From Coffea arabica (Eukaryota; Streptophyta; Magnoliopsida; Gentianales; Rubiaceae): 64,000 nucleotides of DNA. Location: positions 16,324,001 to 16,388,000 of the forward strand of contig NC_092312.1 of NCBI RefSeq assembly GCF_036785885.1. Direction: 5' to 3'. Both the position numbers and the translations under genes were made by a program. This document shows, one piece after another, positions 25,001-37,234 of this stretch (position 1 is its first letter; every line of letters starts with the position of its first letter). Below the pieces are notes generated by a model. That model made no database searches. It was given only the letters and a program-made list of their open reading frames with translations, and was not told the DNA's origin.

Positions 25001-25452
25001 TTACAATTAATTCATCAACTTGATGATAAATTCACGGCCATATCAAAATCTGGCCAAGAAAACAATATAGTGGTCAGCTTTTTAATTTATACCCAATTAC
25101 AACTTATTCATATTCATTTTCTTATTAATTGCATGCAGTAATTAACTTTAAATATTCATTCATGAAAGTGTCTAAAAATCTTGAGTGGCAATAACTAAAA
25201 TAAAAAAAAAAAAAAAGATAATGATAGACTACTAATTATTTGAAAAAAAATCAGAGTGTGACATATCTATTGCCCCATTTGGATAAATAGATGCAACAAA
25301 TTCCCCACCCTCTTGCTGCTTCACCACCTTGTGGTTGCAGAGGAGACGGGTGGGTCACTCACTCCTCAACCTTTAGCCAAAAAAAATAGATGCACAGATC
25401 GGCTCCTCCTTCACTGCCATGCCATGCATCTCTTATAGCTCCTCCCTCGCGG
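22003..25452. other. Intergenic spacer upstream of a RADIALIS-like gene
   Basis: AT-rich DNA with a CATGCATGCATGCATGCAT tract near 22787-22803, a GCTGCTGCTGCTGC tract near 22828-22842, a GAAAA-type tandem near 24471-24494 and a TG microsatellite at 24799-24824. Around 23520-23760 the words CACTTGGTCC and GGACCAAGC hint at a decayed MITE, but I could not fix its ends. No gene was found. Confidence 0.4.
24799..24824. repeat. (TG)n microsatellite
   Basis: About 13 uninterrupted TG units. Confidence 0.93.
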
Positions 25453-25462
25453 CTATAAATAG
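25453..25462 (+). promoter_or_regulatory. TATA box of the first RADIALIS-like gene
   Basis: CTATAAATAG lies 108 bases upstream of the ATG at 25570, in the correct orientation. This leaves a short leader of roughly 75-85 bases. It is the best TATA match near any plus-strand gene in the window. Confidence 0.75.
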
Positions 25463-25569
25463 AGAGGATCGCTCCCATCGAAAATCCCAAGTTCATCTAT
25501 TTCTCATTCCCCGCCTTCTTGATCATAGTACAAGATAAACACGATACAAATCACGTAAGTAATAGTGCC

Positions 25570-25863
25570 ATGGCTTCAAGCTCGCTAAGTTCACGCAGGA
25601 CAGGATCATCATCATCATCATCATCAGCCGCAGCATGGACTCCGCAGCAAAACAAACTGTTTGAGAAGGCTCTTGCCCAATACGATAAGGAGACGCCGGA
25701 CCGGTGGCAGAACGTGGCCAGGGTTGTGGGCGGAGGGAAATCCGCAGATGAAGTCAAGAGACACTATGAAATCCTTGTTGAGGATGTCAGGCGCATCGAA
25801 ACAGGTCGCGTTCCGTACCCAAACTACACCACCACAAGGGGAACCACTGCTATTCCTAACTAA
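25570..25863 (+). CDS. RL: RADIALIS-like single-MYB (SANT) protein
   Basis: Ninety-seven residues in one exon. A serine-rich N-terminus with about eight consecutive serines is followed by one MYB/SANT domain at residues 23-75: [20 protein letters not shown], then [15 protein letters not shown], then [20 protein letters not shown]. After it come GRVPYPNY and a short tail. This is the typical length and layout of the RADIALIS/RSM group of small MYB-related proteins. They are nuclear and are thought to act by competing for partners of larger MYB factors; in Antirrhinum RADIALIS controls floral asymmetry. The ATG at 25570 begins the usual MASSS start; an in-frame upstream extension lacks family resemblance. 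Many relatives have a terminal intron, but here the frame ends in TAA. Confidence 0.93.
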   Translation: MASSSLSSRRTGSSSSSSSAAAWTPQQNKLFEKALAQYDKETPDRWQNVARVVGGGKSADEVKRHYEILVEDVRRIETGRVPYPNYTTTRGTTAIPN

Positions 25864-27855
25864 ACAAAAGGTACCGAAACCTCACTAGCTGCTAGCTGCT
25901 AGCTGCTAGCTACTAGGACTGGATGTGTGTCTGCTCTTGACGGGTTTAAACAGTAGCTTCTTGTCCATTTTACCTTTGCCTGATTAAAGTAACAGGACCA
26001 TTGAACGTAAAATAAAAATTACTGTTTGCCTAGATTTCTATGTACGTGAGCCCACGAAAAGCATTGAACCTCTTACATCTGTTTGCTTCCCAATTAAGCA
26101 ATTAACCCCAAAAGCATCACATCTGACTCGTAAAAATATACGATAAAGTAAGTAGTCTTGTTTCAAGATTTCCACCACCTGTCTACATTCAACACAGGAC
26201 CTTCAACAGAGAACGTACAACGCGAGAAAAAGATGAAATTTAACGGAGATGCGATGTCATAAGTCGGTCTCCCATGCTAACATTCACTGAAAAGCCGCCT
26301 TGCTTGTGTTTTGCAGGCCTCTCAAGCGCTGCAAAAATGCCCAAACCGTAATAATTCGGAGTATTATGTCTACGATCGATCCCGCAGTCCCGTGTATCAA
26401 CTTAATTATAAACTCAACTCACAATATTATATTATATTTTTAGTGAGGTATTTTGAAGGTGCATACTATTTTCCTTTTCCAGTGCAATAATTAATTCCTC
26501 CCGTGAATGGATAAATTAAATGTTGTGTTGTCTAACTTTTATATTTTGCGGCAGTTATTTATCATATGAAAGTGAAGAAGCACGATTTTAATTTTATTTT
26601 CATTCTCAACCTTATTCAGTCAGATTGCGGGCCTCCTGGCTTCGTTTTCCAAGTCAAATAAATGCACTCCGTAATTTGGACCACTTTTTATTTTTATGGA
26701 CTGATATTCGACAAACAAAGACCGGCCACCTAAAATGAACAACTCATAATAGTCGAGGAAAATGATTAATTGGCCTCTAAACATACCTCGACCGGAAACT
26801 CAATAAATAAGCTATATATGTTCATAATATATATCACATCGGCCTCTTGGGCCACCAATGTGACAGGAAGTAGAGAGAAACTTGTAACTAAACTTCCAAC
26901 TTCCTCCCCACAGTGGACCTCACAATTTTTCGGACCTCAACGTTAAGCTCTTTTAGAAAACTATATATATGTTCAGAGTTTTAAACAATTTTAGAACTAA
27001 ATTCGCTTTGACATGCATATGTTTAATTTCTTCAATCTACTTTTCGTGCTCTTAGTTGCATGTAATCAGACGGCATTTGATCGTATTAGTTAATTGAGCT
27101 GCGGAGGAATAAAGGATAAATGACGAACATAAGCTGTATATTTAGCCTGAATAGGCTTATTTCACTTGGAAAACCTTAGGCATTTCCCCTGTCTCTGGAA
27201 AGTTAACATAACATGTGCCCAACCAAAGTATACATTAGTATCTTGTGCTGCAAACATTGGAGTTATACATCAAACAACATTTTCTTATTACAAACCGCGC
27301 GTACTACAAAAGAAAGAACGAATTTACTGGAACTTCGTATGTGCAGTGTTCAAAGGAAATTGTAGTATAGTTATATGCAATCCCCAATTCTCAATTCTCA
27401 TGCGTAATAAAGTTCTGAGGAATCTATCTTTATGGCAATGTCATGCGTTTGCTCTAATTTTTTTTTTAATTATTTAATGGTACCGCTTTAAAAAGCAATC
27501 ATACGCAACCTTATCTCTTCGTTGACTCCTCTAAAATGCGTTGAGGATTTCTTGTTGTGGGTTAGAATCATCCCCATTGGATTTCTTTTCATTGGTCTCT
27601 TCATTTATCCATATCTAAATTTATACAATGTTGTAAAATTATGCAATTATGTTATTCTTTTTCCTTTTAATCTCTAGACCAACATGAGAAAAAATGATAC
27701 TTTTTTTAGAATATTTTGGCACTCAATTTATTCTAAAACATTTGAACAGTGAAAAATGAGTCAAAAGTATGATAAAATTTGCAATGAAAAATCAAAAGGC
27801 AAAACTTGGTCAATTTGACATAAAATTTCATATTTAACTAACTAACACTAGCACT
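25864..27855. other. 3' UTR and intergenic spacer
   Basis: A short tandem of GCTAGCT units lies just after the stop of the RADIALIS-like gene at 25887-25912. The remainder is AT-rich without recognised genes. A 103-codon frame at 27166-27477 (+) has no family features. Confidence 0.4.
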
Positions 27856-27864
27856 TCAATATAT

Positions 27865-28745
27865 GGGATAATTTCAGAAACCTCCCTTGAGGTTTTTAGT
27901 CATTTAAGACAGCTCCCCTCACGTTTTGAAAATTACACATACCTCTCCTAGAACATAGGTTTGGGTTTCACCTTGATGATGTAAGACCAGAAAAATATAT
28001 GAATGCCCAAAATTGCCCTCATCTAAATTTCCTTAATAACGGTGGATTTTGACATCTCTATAGGTTTCGTCCATATGTTGCACACCAAATCGTTAGTTAT
28101 AAAACACACAATCCTTACATTTTTCCCACTCAAATGGCCAATCCCTCAGTTACCAAAATTTTTATAATCTCTGCTCTCAATATTTGGGTTGGTCATCCTA
28201 AATCAAGCCTATATATTTTTCTCTGAATTGACATAATTTTATTGAGAACAAGTTTGATTTTTATCAAGAGGAAACAGGCAAAACATCAACAAAAGTGTAA
28301 GTTTGGGGTAGTAGTTTTAGTACAATCTATCAAACTAATATTTTTCAGTAATCTAGTAATTTTTTTTATACCCAATGATATGAACAATTGGATTGTTGGC
28401 CGTGATGATTGCTTGCTAATCAACAACAGTAGCATATTTGAGTGATAAAAGGAAGCAGACATCTACCTTAATTAGTATATTTGGGTAATAGAAGACTACA
28501 ATTTTATTGGTCATAATTGAACTAGTTTGGCCACAATACATTGCCTGATCAAGAAGAATTATTTTCCTTTTTTCTGTTGTCTTTCTCTTTTTTTTTTTTT
28601 TTTATCAATGACTTGTCATTTGAAAAATTATGAAGATTATTATAGTCATTGTCTATCATCAAGAAAGGTAAGCGTAATATTAAAAATCTCAAGGGAATAC
28701 AGTGAAATTGTTAGAAATCTCAGGGGAAATTTCTGAAATTATCCC
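27865..28745. mobile_element. Mutator-like MITE, GGGATAATTTCAGAAACC family, copy 1
   Basis: About 881 bp bounded by GGGATAATTTCAGAAACCTC and AGGGGAAATTTCTGAAATTATCCC-type ends that are inverted repeats. The flanks TCAATATAT (27856-27864) and TAAATATAT (28746-28754) match at eight of nine bases, consistent with the 9-bp target duplication of Mutator elements. The interior is AT-rich with only chance open frames. Two relatives lie at 42243 and 55825. Confidence 0.78.
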
Positions 28746-28754
28746 TAAATATAT

Positions 28755-29357
28755 TATGAACGGAGTTGATTTTCATAAAGAAATTTTAAATTAATTTTAT
28801 TTGGATGTAATGGAGAGAAGTTCCCTCCAATGCAACGGAGAAGAGTCCGGTCCACTTATTGTTAGCACTCCAACAACGTACTATATTATCACTTGGTCAC
28901 GGTTACGTAGAAGTGTCACGTGATACATTAACGCTAATTATACCATATCCCGCATTAAATAAACAAGCCACTTCGACTGTGTTTGGCAGTATTAGCGGCA
29001 TCCACGGCACTAGCTGCTTCATTTTTAGAACGCAGATGGACCGTTTCCTTATGGCTAATAAAAAAAATTAATCCAGAAAGTGACATTGAACGTATAACAC
29101 ATGGCAAAAGAGTCTAGAATGGAGCGCTTTAGTTTAAGAACCCAAAGATAGGTGATTAGCAACTAGCCGACATGGTTGAAACCTTAAACTGAATATCCAT
29201 GTAAATCCAGCTTCAACTGAAAACCAAAAATAAAAAAAGGGACGAAGGGTTTTTGGTTTTTTTTTTTTTTTTTTTTTAAAAAAAATATGACATCCATAAG
29301 AAAGCTAGAAAAGGATGAGCTTAATGAGTGAAGTCCATTTTTTACCCACCATATAGC
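28755..29357. other. Spacer downstream of the alpha/beta hydrolase gene
   Basis: Includes the probable 3' UTR of the minus-strand hydrolase and a T-run at about 29258-29278 that reads as an A-tail on the minus strand. No gene seen. Confidence 0.4.
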
Positions 29358-31327
29358 TTATGATAAACTATACACCGATGCAAGAATTTTCTTGAGGCAG
29401 CGGTTGTAAAGGTAGGGTCGGTCCATCTGAACTAAATGCCCTGCACCCTCTATCCATACCAATCTTGCTTTATCTCCTAATTTCCTATAAAATCATGAAA
29501 GGCCAGATTTGAAAAATGATAATAAATACTGCAGGAGATTATTCTTACGCAAACAATAAATAAATAAATGAAGAAAACACCATAACTCTGCTTATCACCA
29601 CTTAATTAAAACATCTTATTAACATTTTAATATGGCTGAAAATGGGCTTACTTTTTTAGCATCCAAGCAAACTCCAGGCTCAAAATCCTGTCATTGGCGC
29701 CCCAAAGTAGATGGATCCTCTGCGTCAGATTTTCCAAATTGGAAGAGCCAAGAAAGAAAAAATCACTTCTTCTATACTATATATATATATATATGATGCG
29801 TAGTAAATCTCAAAGATGGTTACTTTTTCTGCTTGATATCCTAAATGAATAATCACAAACATTTTTGAAATTTGTATTAGGGATAGACTTCACACCCACA
29901 AACCTGAGAGTAGTTAGCTGGAGCCAAGTCATCATCACCGAAGTTTAAAGCGTCAAGCAGTTGAGCCTTCTCCTTTCTATTGTTGTACATTACCTGCCAA
30001 TTAAACCATAACTTTTGTTTTTGACCCATCAAGTTTTGATCTCACTACATATTTACCCCTCTTGGGTATTGAATCTGTCTGAATGCGAAAGTGTTACGCC
30101 ATAACTTTGCTATATGACATTTTCAGTCTCTTATAGTAGTAGTATTATAGTAGTATAAGATTTGAGAGCAACACATCATCACCCAATCACCCACCCACCC
30201 ACCCACTAATATGTATAACTCTAGTTAGGGCAATAAATACGTTAAAGCAAAAATTAGGGACTAAAGTGAGATATCCTCAACATATAGAGATAAATTTTGC
30301 TAAAATAAAATGCTTGGGACAAATTGGACTGAGTGAAGTCATGTCCTTCCAAATACGACAAGCTAATCATCCCCGAAACTACTTTTAGAAACAAAAAAAA
30401 AAAAAAAAAAAGAGACTAGTACATAGGGGAAAATAAAAAAGAAAAGGGACCCGATATCTGAAAGTGAGGCATAATTGCAAAAGTTAGGTCTCCTTTAAAT
30501 TGCAATTTTCTAAATTTTTAATTAAAAAAATATACTGTAATAATTTGATATATGCAAATTTTAATCACAAAAAATACATCATAGATTTGATACATGTAAA
30601 ATATAAATATAAATAAGAAATGTGATCACAAAAAAATGTAAAACTTTTAATTTGAAAAATTGCAAACCAAATAATTTATGGACAACAAGGAAATCAACAC
30701 AACTTGACGCACCTCCAGAAAATCAGAAACAACGAAGTCAGGAAACCATTGGAATCTGTGACTGCCAAAGGACAGCAGCATTCTACCAGCACTGATCGTT
30801 TCCGGCAACAAAAAATGTGACCACCGTGAAAATCTCTTCTTCTTCCACGATTCTGGGGCCTCATCACTGGTCTCGTCATCTGACTCCATAACTGTCCCGG
30901 TAACAACCACGGACTCGACCATGTTAGGATGCAGCTTAGCCAGCTTGAACGCTACCATCCCTCCATAACTGAACCCCACGACGCTGCACTTTTCCACTCC
31001 CAACATCCGCAACCCCTTAGCCAGGGACTCCGCCTGAAAGTTGGTGGACCGATCAGGACGGTCCGTGATCGAGGCACCAAAGAATAGAAGGTCAGGCACT
31101 ACAACCGCATACTTCCTACTCAATGCTCGGACTTGGAAGATCCAAGTCAGCAAGCCATCTGCACAAAATCCGTGTAGCAATACCACAACTGGTTTGTTAG
31201 CCATTTCATTAGGGACCCAAAAGTTCATGATGGTCCCTGCTTCGATTTCGATTTTCTGTTGTGTGATCCCAACCAGCTTCATCAACAAAGCTCCAAAGGG
31301 CTTCGCGGCAGTGAACAGGTTCACCAT
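29358..31327 (-). CDS. Alpha/beta hydrolase, intact
   Basis: Four exons: 31327-30713, 29993-29904, 29719-29652 and 29484-29358. All junctions are GT-AG and the joined frame is 299 residues. The serine-hydrolase fold is complete: oxyanion motif LLHGF (residues 50-54), nucleophile elbow VVGFSYGG with Ser120, acid HLLWGANDR with Asp245, and histidine loop GAGHLVQ with His274. The exon pattern and words such as MYNNRKEKAQLL and YNRCLKKIL match the plant family related to epoxide or semialdehyde hydrolases. The substrate cannot be inferred. No signal peptide is evident; a cytosolic enzyme is plausible. A broken paralogue with the same exon structure lies 2.6 kb upstream in the same orientation. 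Intron 1 contains a MITE (30497-30670), and a Stowaway element ends 100 bases upstream of the ATG. Confidence 0.93.
30497..30670. mobile_element. MITE in intron 1 of the hydrolase gene
   Basis: Bounded by ATTGCAATTTTCTAAA and GAAAAATTGCAAACCAAA, with family words AATACATCATAGATTTGATA and AGAAATGTGATCACAAAAAA. It corresponds to the degenerate copy at 18234 and to the GTTTGGATTG-type copies. It is fully inside the intron, so removal by splicing is expected. Confidence 0.65.
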
Positions 31328-31427
31328 TGTTCCAGTCTCTGTGTAGTGCAGATGGATTAGAGGGCTTTAAAATGCTAAGCTTTTGCTGATATATATTTCT
31401 CGAGTTGTGTGCCCATGTATATATATA
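31328..31427 (-). promoter_or_regulatory. Leader and proximal promoter of the hydrolase
   Basis: Only 100 bases separate the hydrolase ATG from a Stowaway MITE. The gene-sense sequence contains an ATATATATC stretch near 31390-31397 that could act as the TATA region. The upstream promoter must therefore overlap or lie beyond the MITE. Confidence 0.45.
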
Positions 31428-31777
31428 CTCCCTCTATCTCGTTTTGATAGTCTAATCTTTTCTGCACCGTTTAAGTAAAAGTAATTAAATTGATTACAAA
31501 ATAAATTTAAATTATTATTTTTTTAAAATATTCATGCATTAAATAAAATTAACTTTTTATATATCAATATATTTTAAAAAATTTAATTGTATTAAATGGG
31601 GTAGGTTATATTTAATACTAATAATTTATATTAAATAAAATAATTTATAGTAATAATAATTTATATTAAATAAAAATATTTTTAAAAAATTAAAAAAATA
31701 ATTATATTTTTTAATTAAAAAGTAAATTATAATTTGAGACAGATAAAAAAAAATTAGGACTGTCAAAATTAACTGAG
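31428..31777. mobile_element. Stowaway-type MITE, copy 4, in hydrolase promoter
   Basis: Starts CTCCCTCTATCTCGTTTTGA and ends CTGTCAAAATTAACTGAG, flanked by TA at 31426-31427 and 31778-31779. It is about 350 bp and more diverged than the other copies. Non-coding. Confidence 0.82.
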
Positions 31778-31779
31778 TA

Positions 31780-33967
31780 AGTATATAAAATCTAGAATTT
31801 GATGTGCTTGCCAAGACAACGACTACTGCATCAGCATGTCATAAAGACTGCGAGAAGCTGTGCTGTGCAGGCTAAGGAGAGTTATGATGGCGCAGAATGC
31901 CCATGGCGTCAGCATTTATCGGGGCGGATTTCATTTAGTACGCGTCCTTGCACACCGGTGGAAGATCCTTAGGTCGCATTCATGGTAATTACTGCTGTTC
32001 GTCTACCAGTACTTTTCAGACAAAGAAAGTTAATACTACGTAGTACAAAATGTTTTTTTCCTTTTTTTTTTTTTTTTTCCAATGCCAACTTCATGGACAT
32101 GAGACGTCTCGTGGAGTGAGCAAATGAGATAATGGGGGCTATAAGAATGAAGTTGATCAATGGTCAGTAATTGAGTTGAGAGTGCTGATCATACGTTTCA
32201 ATTCACCGATACTTAAGCTTGTCATGTGCTCCTAATAATTTGGTTTCCTGAGTAATTATTGACTCTTAATCGACGTCCACTTCTCCGGCTGCGCATGATT
32301 CCTTTTCCAATGTTACATCCACAACTCTCTGCCTTCTTAATTTGTCCGCAAAACAAAGAAAAACACACGAGCAATTTAGTTCACAAACATGAATCTGCTA
32401 CTGCAGCTGGGTTCGGACTTCACTACTCTTCTAATAATAACTGTTCTCCATTCTACTTGCTCGTTAATTCTATATCTGGTTTTAGGATTACCATAAACTA
32501 AACACTGAGTATTAAAGTTTGTCCTGTCTCAAGAAAGAGAAATCTTATTAAGCAACACAGAACAAAGAAGACTTTGTCACATCATAAGATTCATAACCAG
32601 AAAACTATGCCCTCCTTCGGAACCAATTGGCTAATTGGACTGGATGTTGATATCCAGCTTTCTTGGTGAAAAGCGGTAAAAGGCACGACCAGTAAAGGGA
32701 AAGAAGCAGCTGGAAAGCATGCTGGAAATAAATGGAGCCTGACTGTTGATCACCAACCCTAGGAGGAAAGTGGTAACACTAATGGTCCACTGTAGGAACT
32801 CAACTGCTCCCGGATGATAATTTTCATGTTTACGGGGCTCATCATTAAGGATGATAGGATATAAATGCGATCCCGGCCACCGATTTCGTACAAAAATCGA
32901 TAATTTTACTGGGACAGTAGCTCCAACTCACATTGACTACGATGTCCTTGACGAGTCCATACCAAGTGTTGACGTTCGATGAGAGATTTACTGCCGTGGC
33001 ATTAAAAACACTACAACGGCAATAACATTGGGGAATAGTAGTATAAGTCAGGATTGGAGTAAATTAGGATTTAAGTCTTTAAATGCAAAGGGCAAGACTA
33101 GGTGGTTTGGCGTTGTGACTTGTGAATTAAAACATCCACACCACCCCCCGCCCGCCCCCGGAAAAAAAATTGTTGACTGACCGATAAAACTAAGCACCGT
33201 TTGGATTTTTTTTCTTTTCCTTTTTTCAGAAAAATTGTTAACATGTTACCATTTTTTTTTTTTGGATTAAATGCAGAAACCCCCCCCCCCAATTTGTCAT
33301 TCATTAAAACCTTTACAACCTTGGTCAACTAAAAAATAAAATGAAAAAAAAAAGAGAAAAACACCTTTTTTGTGTTTTTGTTTTCTGGGAAAAACGAGTC
33401 TTGTGCATGCCAAGAACATTGAAGTAGTGCCATCAATAACATGCAATAACGAAGATTTATGGTTTCAACAAGGTCAAGTACAAAATGTGAATTCAGTTCT
33501 TACATTGGTATCGCAGGCGATGGAATGGCCTAAAGAAAATGAGGTCTAGTACAATAATAGCGGACGCAAACGGCATAATCTAATCCCTTGTCAAGGCTAT
33601 GATCGACTTGAAAGAGCTACATCTCACGACTCAGTGGCGGAGCCACATTCAGCCCAGGGTTGCAATTGGTTGTCTCTTTTTTCTGGTTCGATCGGTTCAA
33701 GAAAAAGGTTAATCATAATAGCATGTGTTCTTCCAGCTCCAGAAACACGACGCTTGAGGAATGTGCATTGTTAATTACAACCAAGGCTAATTAGTTAACT
33801 AGAGGATGTAAATGAATTTAGTGTGTGAAAACATTTCTTTCTTGCTTTCTTTCCCTTTTCAAAAATAAATAAAAAAGTGACCCAACAATTAATACAATAC
33901 AGCCACAAATGAAGGTTCATTGCTTCGACGTTTTTTTTTTTTTTTTTTTTTTTTGGGGGTTAAATTT
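31780..33967. other. Spacer between the two hydrolase copies
   Basis: Contains an unrecognised open frame (32631-32927, minus), a C-run at about 33279-33290, several T-runs and an A-run. The long T-run at about 33930-33953 lies just past the stop of the broken hydrolase. No other gene is supported. Confidence 0.4.
32631..32927 (-). other. Unrecognised open frame with a hydrophobic segment
   Basis: A minus-strand frame is open for 98 codons before a TAG at 32631-32633. It reads VPVKLSIFVRNRWPGSHLYP, then HPGAVEFLQW, then a hydrophobic stretch TISVTTFLLGLVIN, and ends RKLDINIQSN. It starts right after a TGA rather than at an ATG, so it would have to be a terminal exon or a fragment. I could not identify an upstream exon or a family. 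Chance is possible. Confidence 0.2.
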
Positions 33968-36695
33968 TCACAGGCGGAGTGACTGAAGAATTTTCTTGAG
34001 GTGGTTGTTGTAAATGCAGGGTCGCTCTAGATGAGAAATGTGTCCGGCGTTCTCCATGCAGTACAAGCTGGCCTTGTTTTTCAATTCCCTACAACAAAAG
34101 CCAGTGACTCTTTCAGTACATTAATGGAAGCTAAAAAGTTGCCTTACAACTTGAGTATATTATAGATAAAAGTTGAGTTTGGACTTTGGGGGGAGGAGAC
34201 ACACAAGTTTATGTTATGGGGCAACATCCAAGTCGAGAATGTTGTCTTCATTCGCCCACAGTAGATAAATTCTCTGCAGTAATTAAGGAGGCATTTTCGA
34301 GTTAGCGCCACTAGATCATACAATATGGAGTAGTATTTTTTACAATATATATATATATATATATATATAGCATGGGCAACCTGGGAATACGCTGTGGGTG
34401 TAAACTCCTGGTCGGGGACAACCATTGCCTCTAGAAGCTCCGTTCTCTCTTTCCTGCTATGGAACATAGCCTGCAATGAGGAAAAGAAATATGTGAGTAT
34501 CTTTTCCCTCTATATTTGCGGCTACAGGATTGGATGCTACCCTTTTTAGCTTGGAAAATTAGATTTAGACAGAAAACAAGGGAAAAGGAAAGAAAACTTT
34601 TTTTTTATTTAAATTCATTTTTGAAGGAAGACAAGGGTAAAGTTGCTCCTTGTTACTTGTTAGGGACGTTCAAATGGAAAGAAAATTAACCAGAGAGAGA
34701 GAGAGAGAGAAACGAAATGGAATGATGGAGATAGATGAAGGGAAACTTCAACTCATTTCTTGTTTTTTTTATATATATATATATATGTGCCAAATTAACC
34801 CACAAGTGTCAAATATTAATAACACCAAATGAGTTCAAAATCAATTATTTTCTCTTTTTGCCCTTGTCTCTCAATCCTATTTTCTTTTCTCACAGAACTG
34901 TACCTTTCTCCTTTTCTTTTCTTTTATTTTTTTTCCCTTCCTGAATTCCCAAACTCGGCCTTACATCTGACACTGACCTTAGATGGCTGACTGGAGGAAA
35001 GTTGGTAAGCATCTACCACCTTCTGCCTGCCCCCACAAAATTATGAAAGAACTTATCCTCAAAAGATTGAGAGACCAAGTTCCAAGTTCAAAATTGATAA
35101 GGAGTGGACACCAAAACTGTAGGTCTACAAGATCGTCTAGGAAGTCGGAACCAATATTCAATTGCTAAGTCAGACATTGATCGTGCCACTTCCTGAGGTT
35201 AGGATGATACGAATTGATATTACTACATAATAAATTCAGTAAGTTTTGACATAGATGTTATATACATAATTGACGCTGAATAAAAAGAGGCATATCGTCG
35301 TACCCGAAACCCAAAAAAAGGGAAGGAATTATTGTAGGATGATATAAGTCTTTCTATTTTATAAAAAAAGTGCTGCATTAATTATTCTAAATGATACGTA
35401 AAATAATCACCTATTCGAACACCTCCAATGCAATCTATCCTGTGTTTCCAGTTGGGATAATCGAAGAGAAATTGGAGAGAAGGCAACTCCTCCAACAAGC
35501 ATGCATAGAATACAGGCAACTGAGATTGAACTGAAATACCATTAACCATTGAAACGCTTGCTAGGGGGGCAATTATCTACTACCCTCTGCCTGAAAAACC
35601 GTCATCTGCATCTGCTTTTGCCACTTTTTCTTTGGCCCAATCTTTAAGATTTTATTCTATTCCTAACATGAATATTACTAGTACTTCATCATATACCGGG
35701 GATGTTGTGGATATAATACATCGATAAATTTGTTTAGAAAGTAGATCTGGTCTAAACATCATCCACCTATGATTAGGTATATTCAAGCTTTACGTCGTAC
35801 TTGTATTCTTGCCATCACTATCACCCAAAAACACATCGATTATGATATTTGCATAGTGGTAGCTGTTTAAGTTGGGAATAGACGTGTTTTAGAGGAAGAA
35901 GATATCAGCTCTGCATTTTACCACATTTTCAAATATTGGGTTGATGAGATGGTGTAATAAATTTGGGGTTAAAAGACCATATCTATCCAAGTTTTTGTCA
36001 ATTTGTTAAAGCAAAATTCTCCCGCCCGCTACCAGTTTCTCTATAGGGAAGGGATTTGGGTGAACATTCGAATAAGTAGCAAGAGAGAAAAGAATATAGC
36101 AAAGTACCTGGAGAAAATCCTTAAAGATGAAATTAGGAAACCTGGTGAATAAGCTTGAGTAGCTCCCGATTGAAAGAAGCCGTCTGAGTCCCTGCACTGT
36201 TTCCGGGAACAAAATGTCCGACCAGTTCGAGAACCCAAGCTTCTCCAATGTCGCCATGCTGTTTGATTCCGTCGAATCCGGAACTGATCCGAACACAATC
36301 ATGGATTCCACCAAGTCAGGATACAGTCTCGCCAGTTTGAATGCAATCATCCCTCCATAGCTAAACCCCACCACGCTGCACCTCTCCACTCCCAGCTTCA
36401 TCAAGCCTTTGGCCAAGCACTCGGCCTGAAAATCTGCCGTCCGTTCAGGTCTCCCGGTGATGGAGTCCCCGAAGAAAAGGAGGTCAGGGACGTAAACGGC
36501 GTAGTTTCTTGTCAAGCCCAGAACTTGGAAAAGCCACGTAAGAATGCCGTCGGCGAAGAATCCATGAATAAGTACCATCGGCGACTTATTTGTTGATGGT
36601 CTTTGGTTTTGGTGGCTGACGACTTGGGTTGGGACCCAAAAATTCATGATTGTCCCCCCGGTTCGATAATACCAGCCAGCTTCATCACTCCATGC
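33968..36695 (-). pseudogene. Alpha/beta hydrolase paralogue, broken
   Basis: The four-exon plan of the intact neighbour is preserved: about 36695-36108, 34470-34381, about 34273-34205 and 34088-33968. Conserved parts include VLIHGFFADGILTWLFQV, VVGFSYGGM, FHSRKERTELLEAM, YLLWANED and NAGHISHL, so Ser, Asp and His positions survive. Three lesions are visible. The first exon stops at 36695 where a hAT transposon end begins, removing the start and roughly the first dozen residues. The remaining N-terminal part changes frame across a six-G run near 36654-36659. Exon 3 has an in-frame TAA at 34214-34216. Exon 2 is 90 bp in both copies. This is therefore a tandem duplicate that has lost function; a short transcript could still be made. 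Confidence 0.85.
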
Positions 36696-37234
36696 CAATG
36701 TTTTTAAATCCGGACCGTCAATCGAATCGGTGAGGTAAAAGGATCAAAATTTAATCGATCAATCGGTTCAATCGAAATTTAATAAATAAATAAATAAATA
36801 ATATATATATATATATATATATACACACACCTATGCACAGAATAAGATATAAATGTCGAACCACAATAAATATAAGAGCAATATCCAATAATTAACACAC
36901 ACACAATTAACATAGTTATCAAACTTACATGTCCAATTGTCTAAATATTAAAATTAACAAAAAACAATACATGTCTAGAAAACAATCAAAAGGTTCAAAC
37001 GAGTCCAATTTCTGAGGCTTCGATAATCTTCTTCATAATTCTGGGACAACAAAACTTCAAAAAAAGCCATCTTGACAAGTCATCATCATTATCCAAGACC
37101 ATTATATGAATCACTGACAAGTGATAAAAGTATAAAATCATGTTAGTTTCATCACACCAACTGATACAAATCTTAAAAATAAAAATAAAAGAGTACAAAT
37201 AATTCTATACCAATTACCATTTGAATATTTAATG

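Noticed and set aside
34979-35168. Overlapping 60-codon frames on both strands inside the broken hydrolase
   Set aside because: They lie in its first intron region and match no hydrolase exon or other family.
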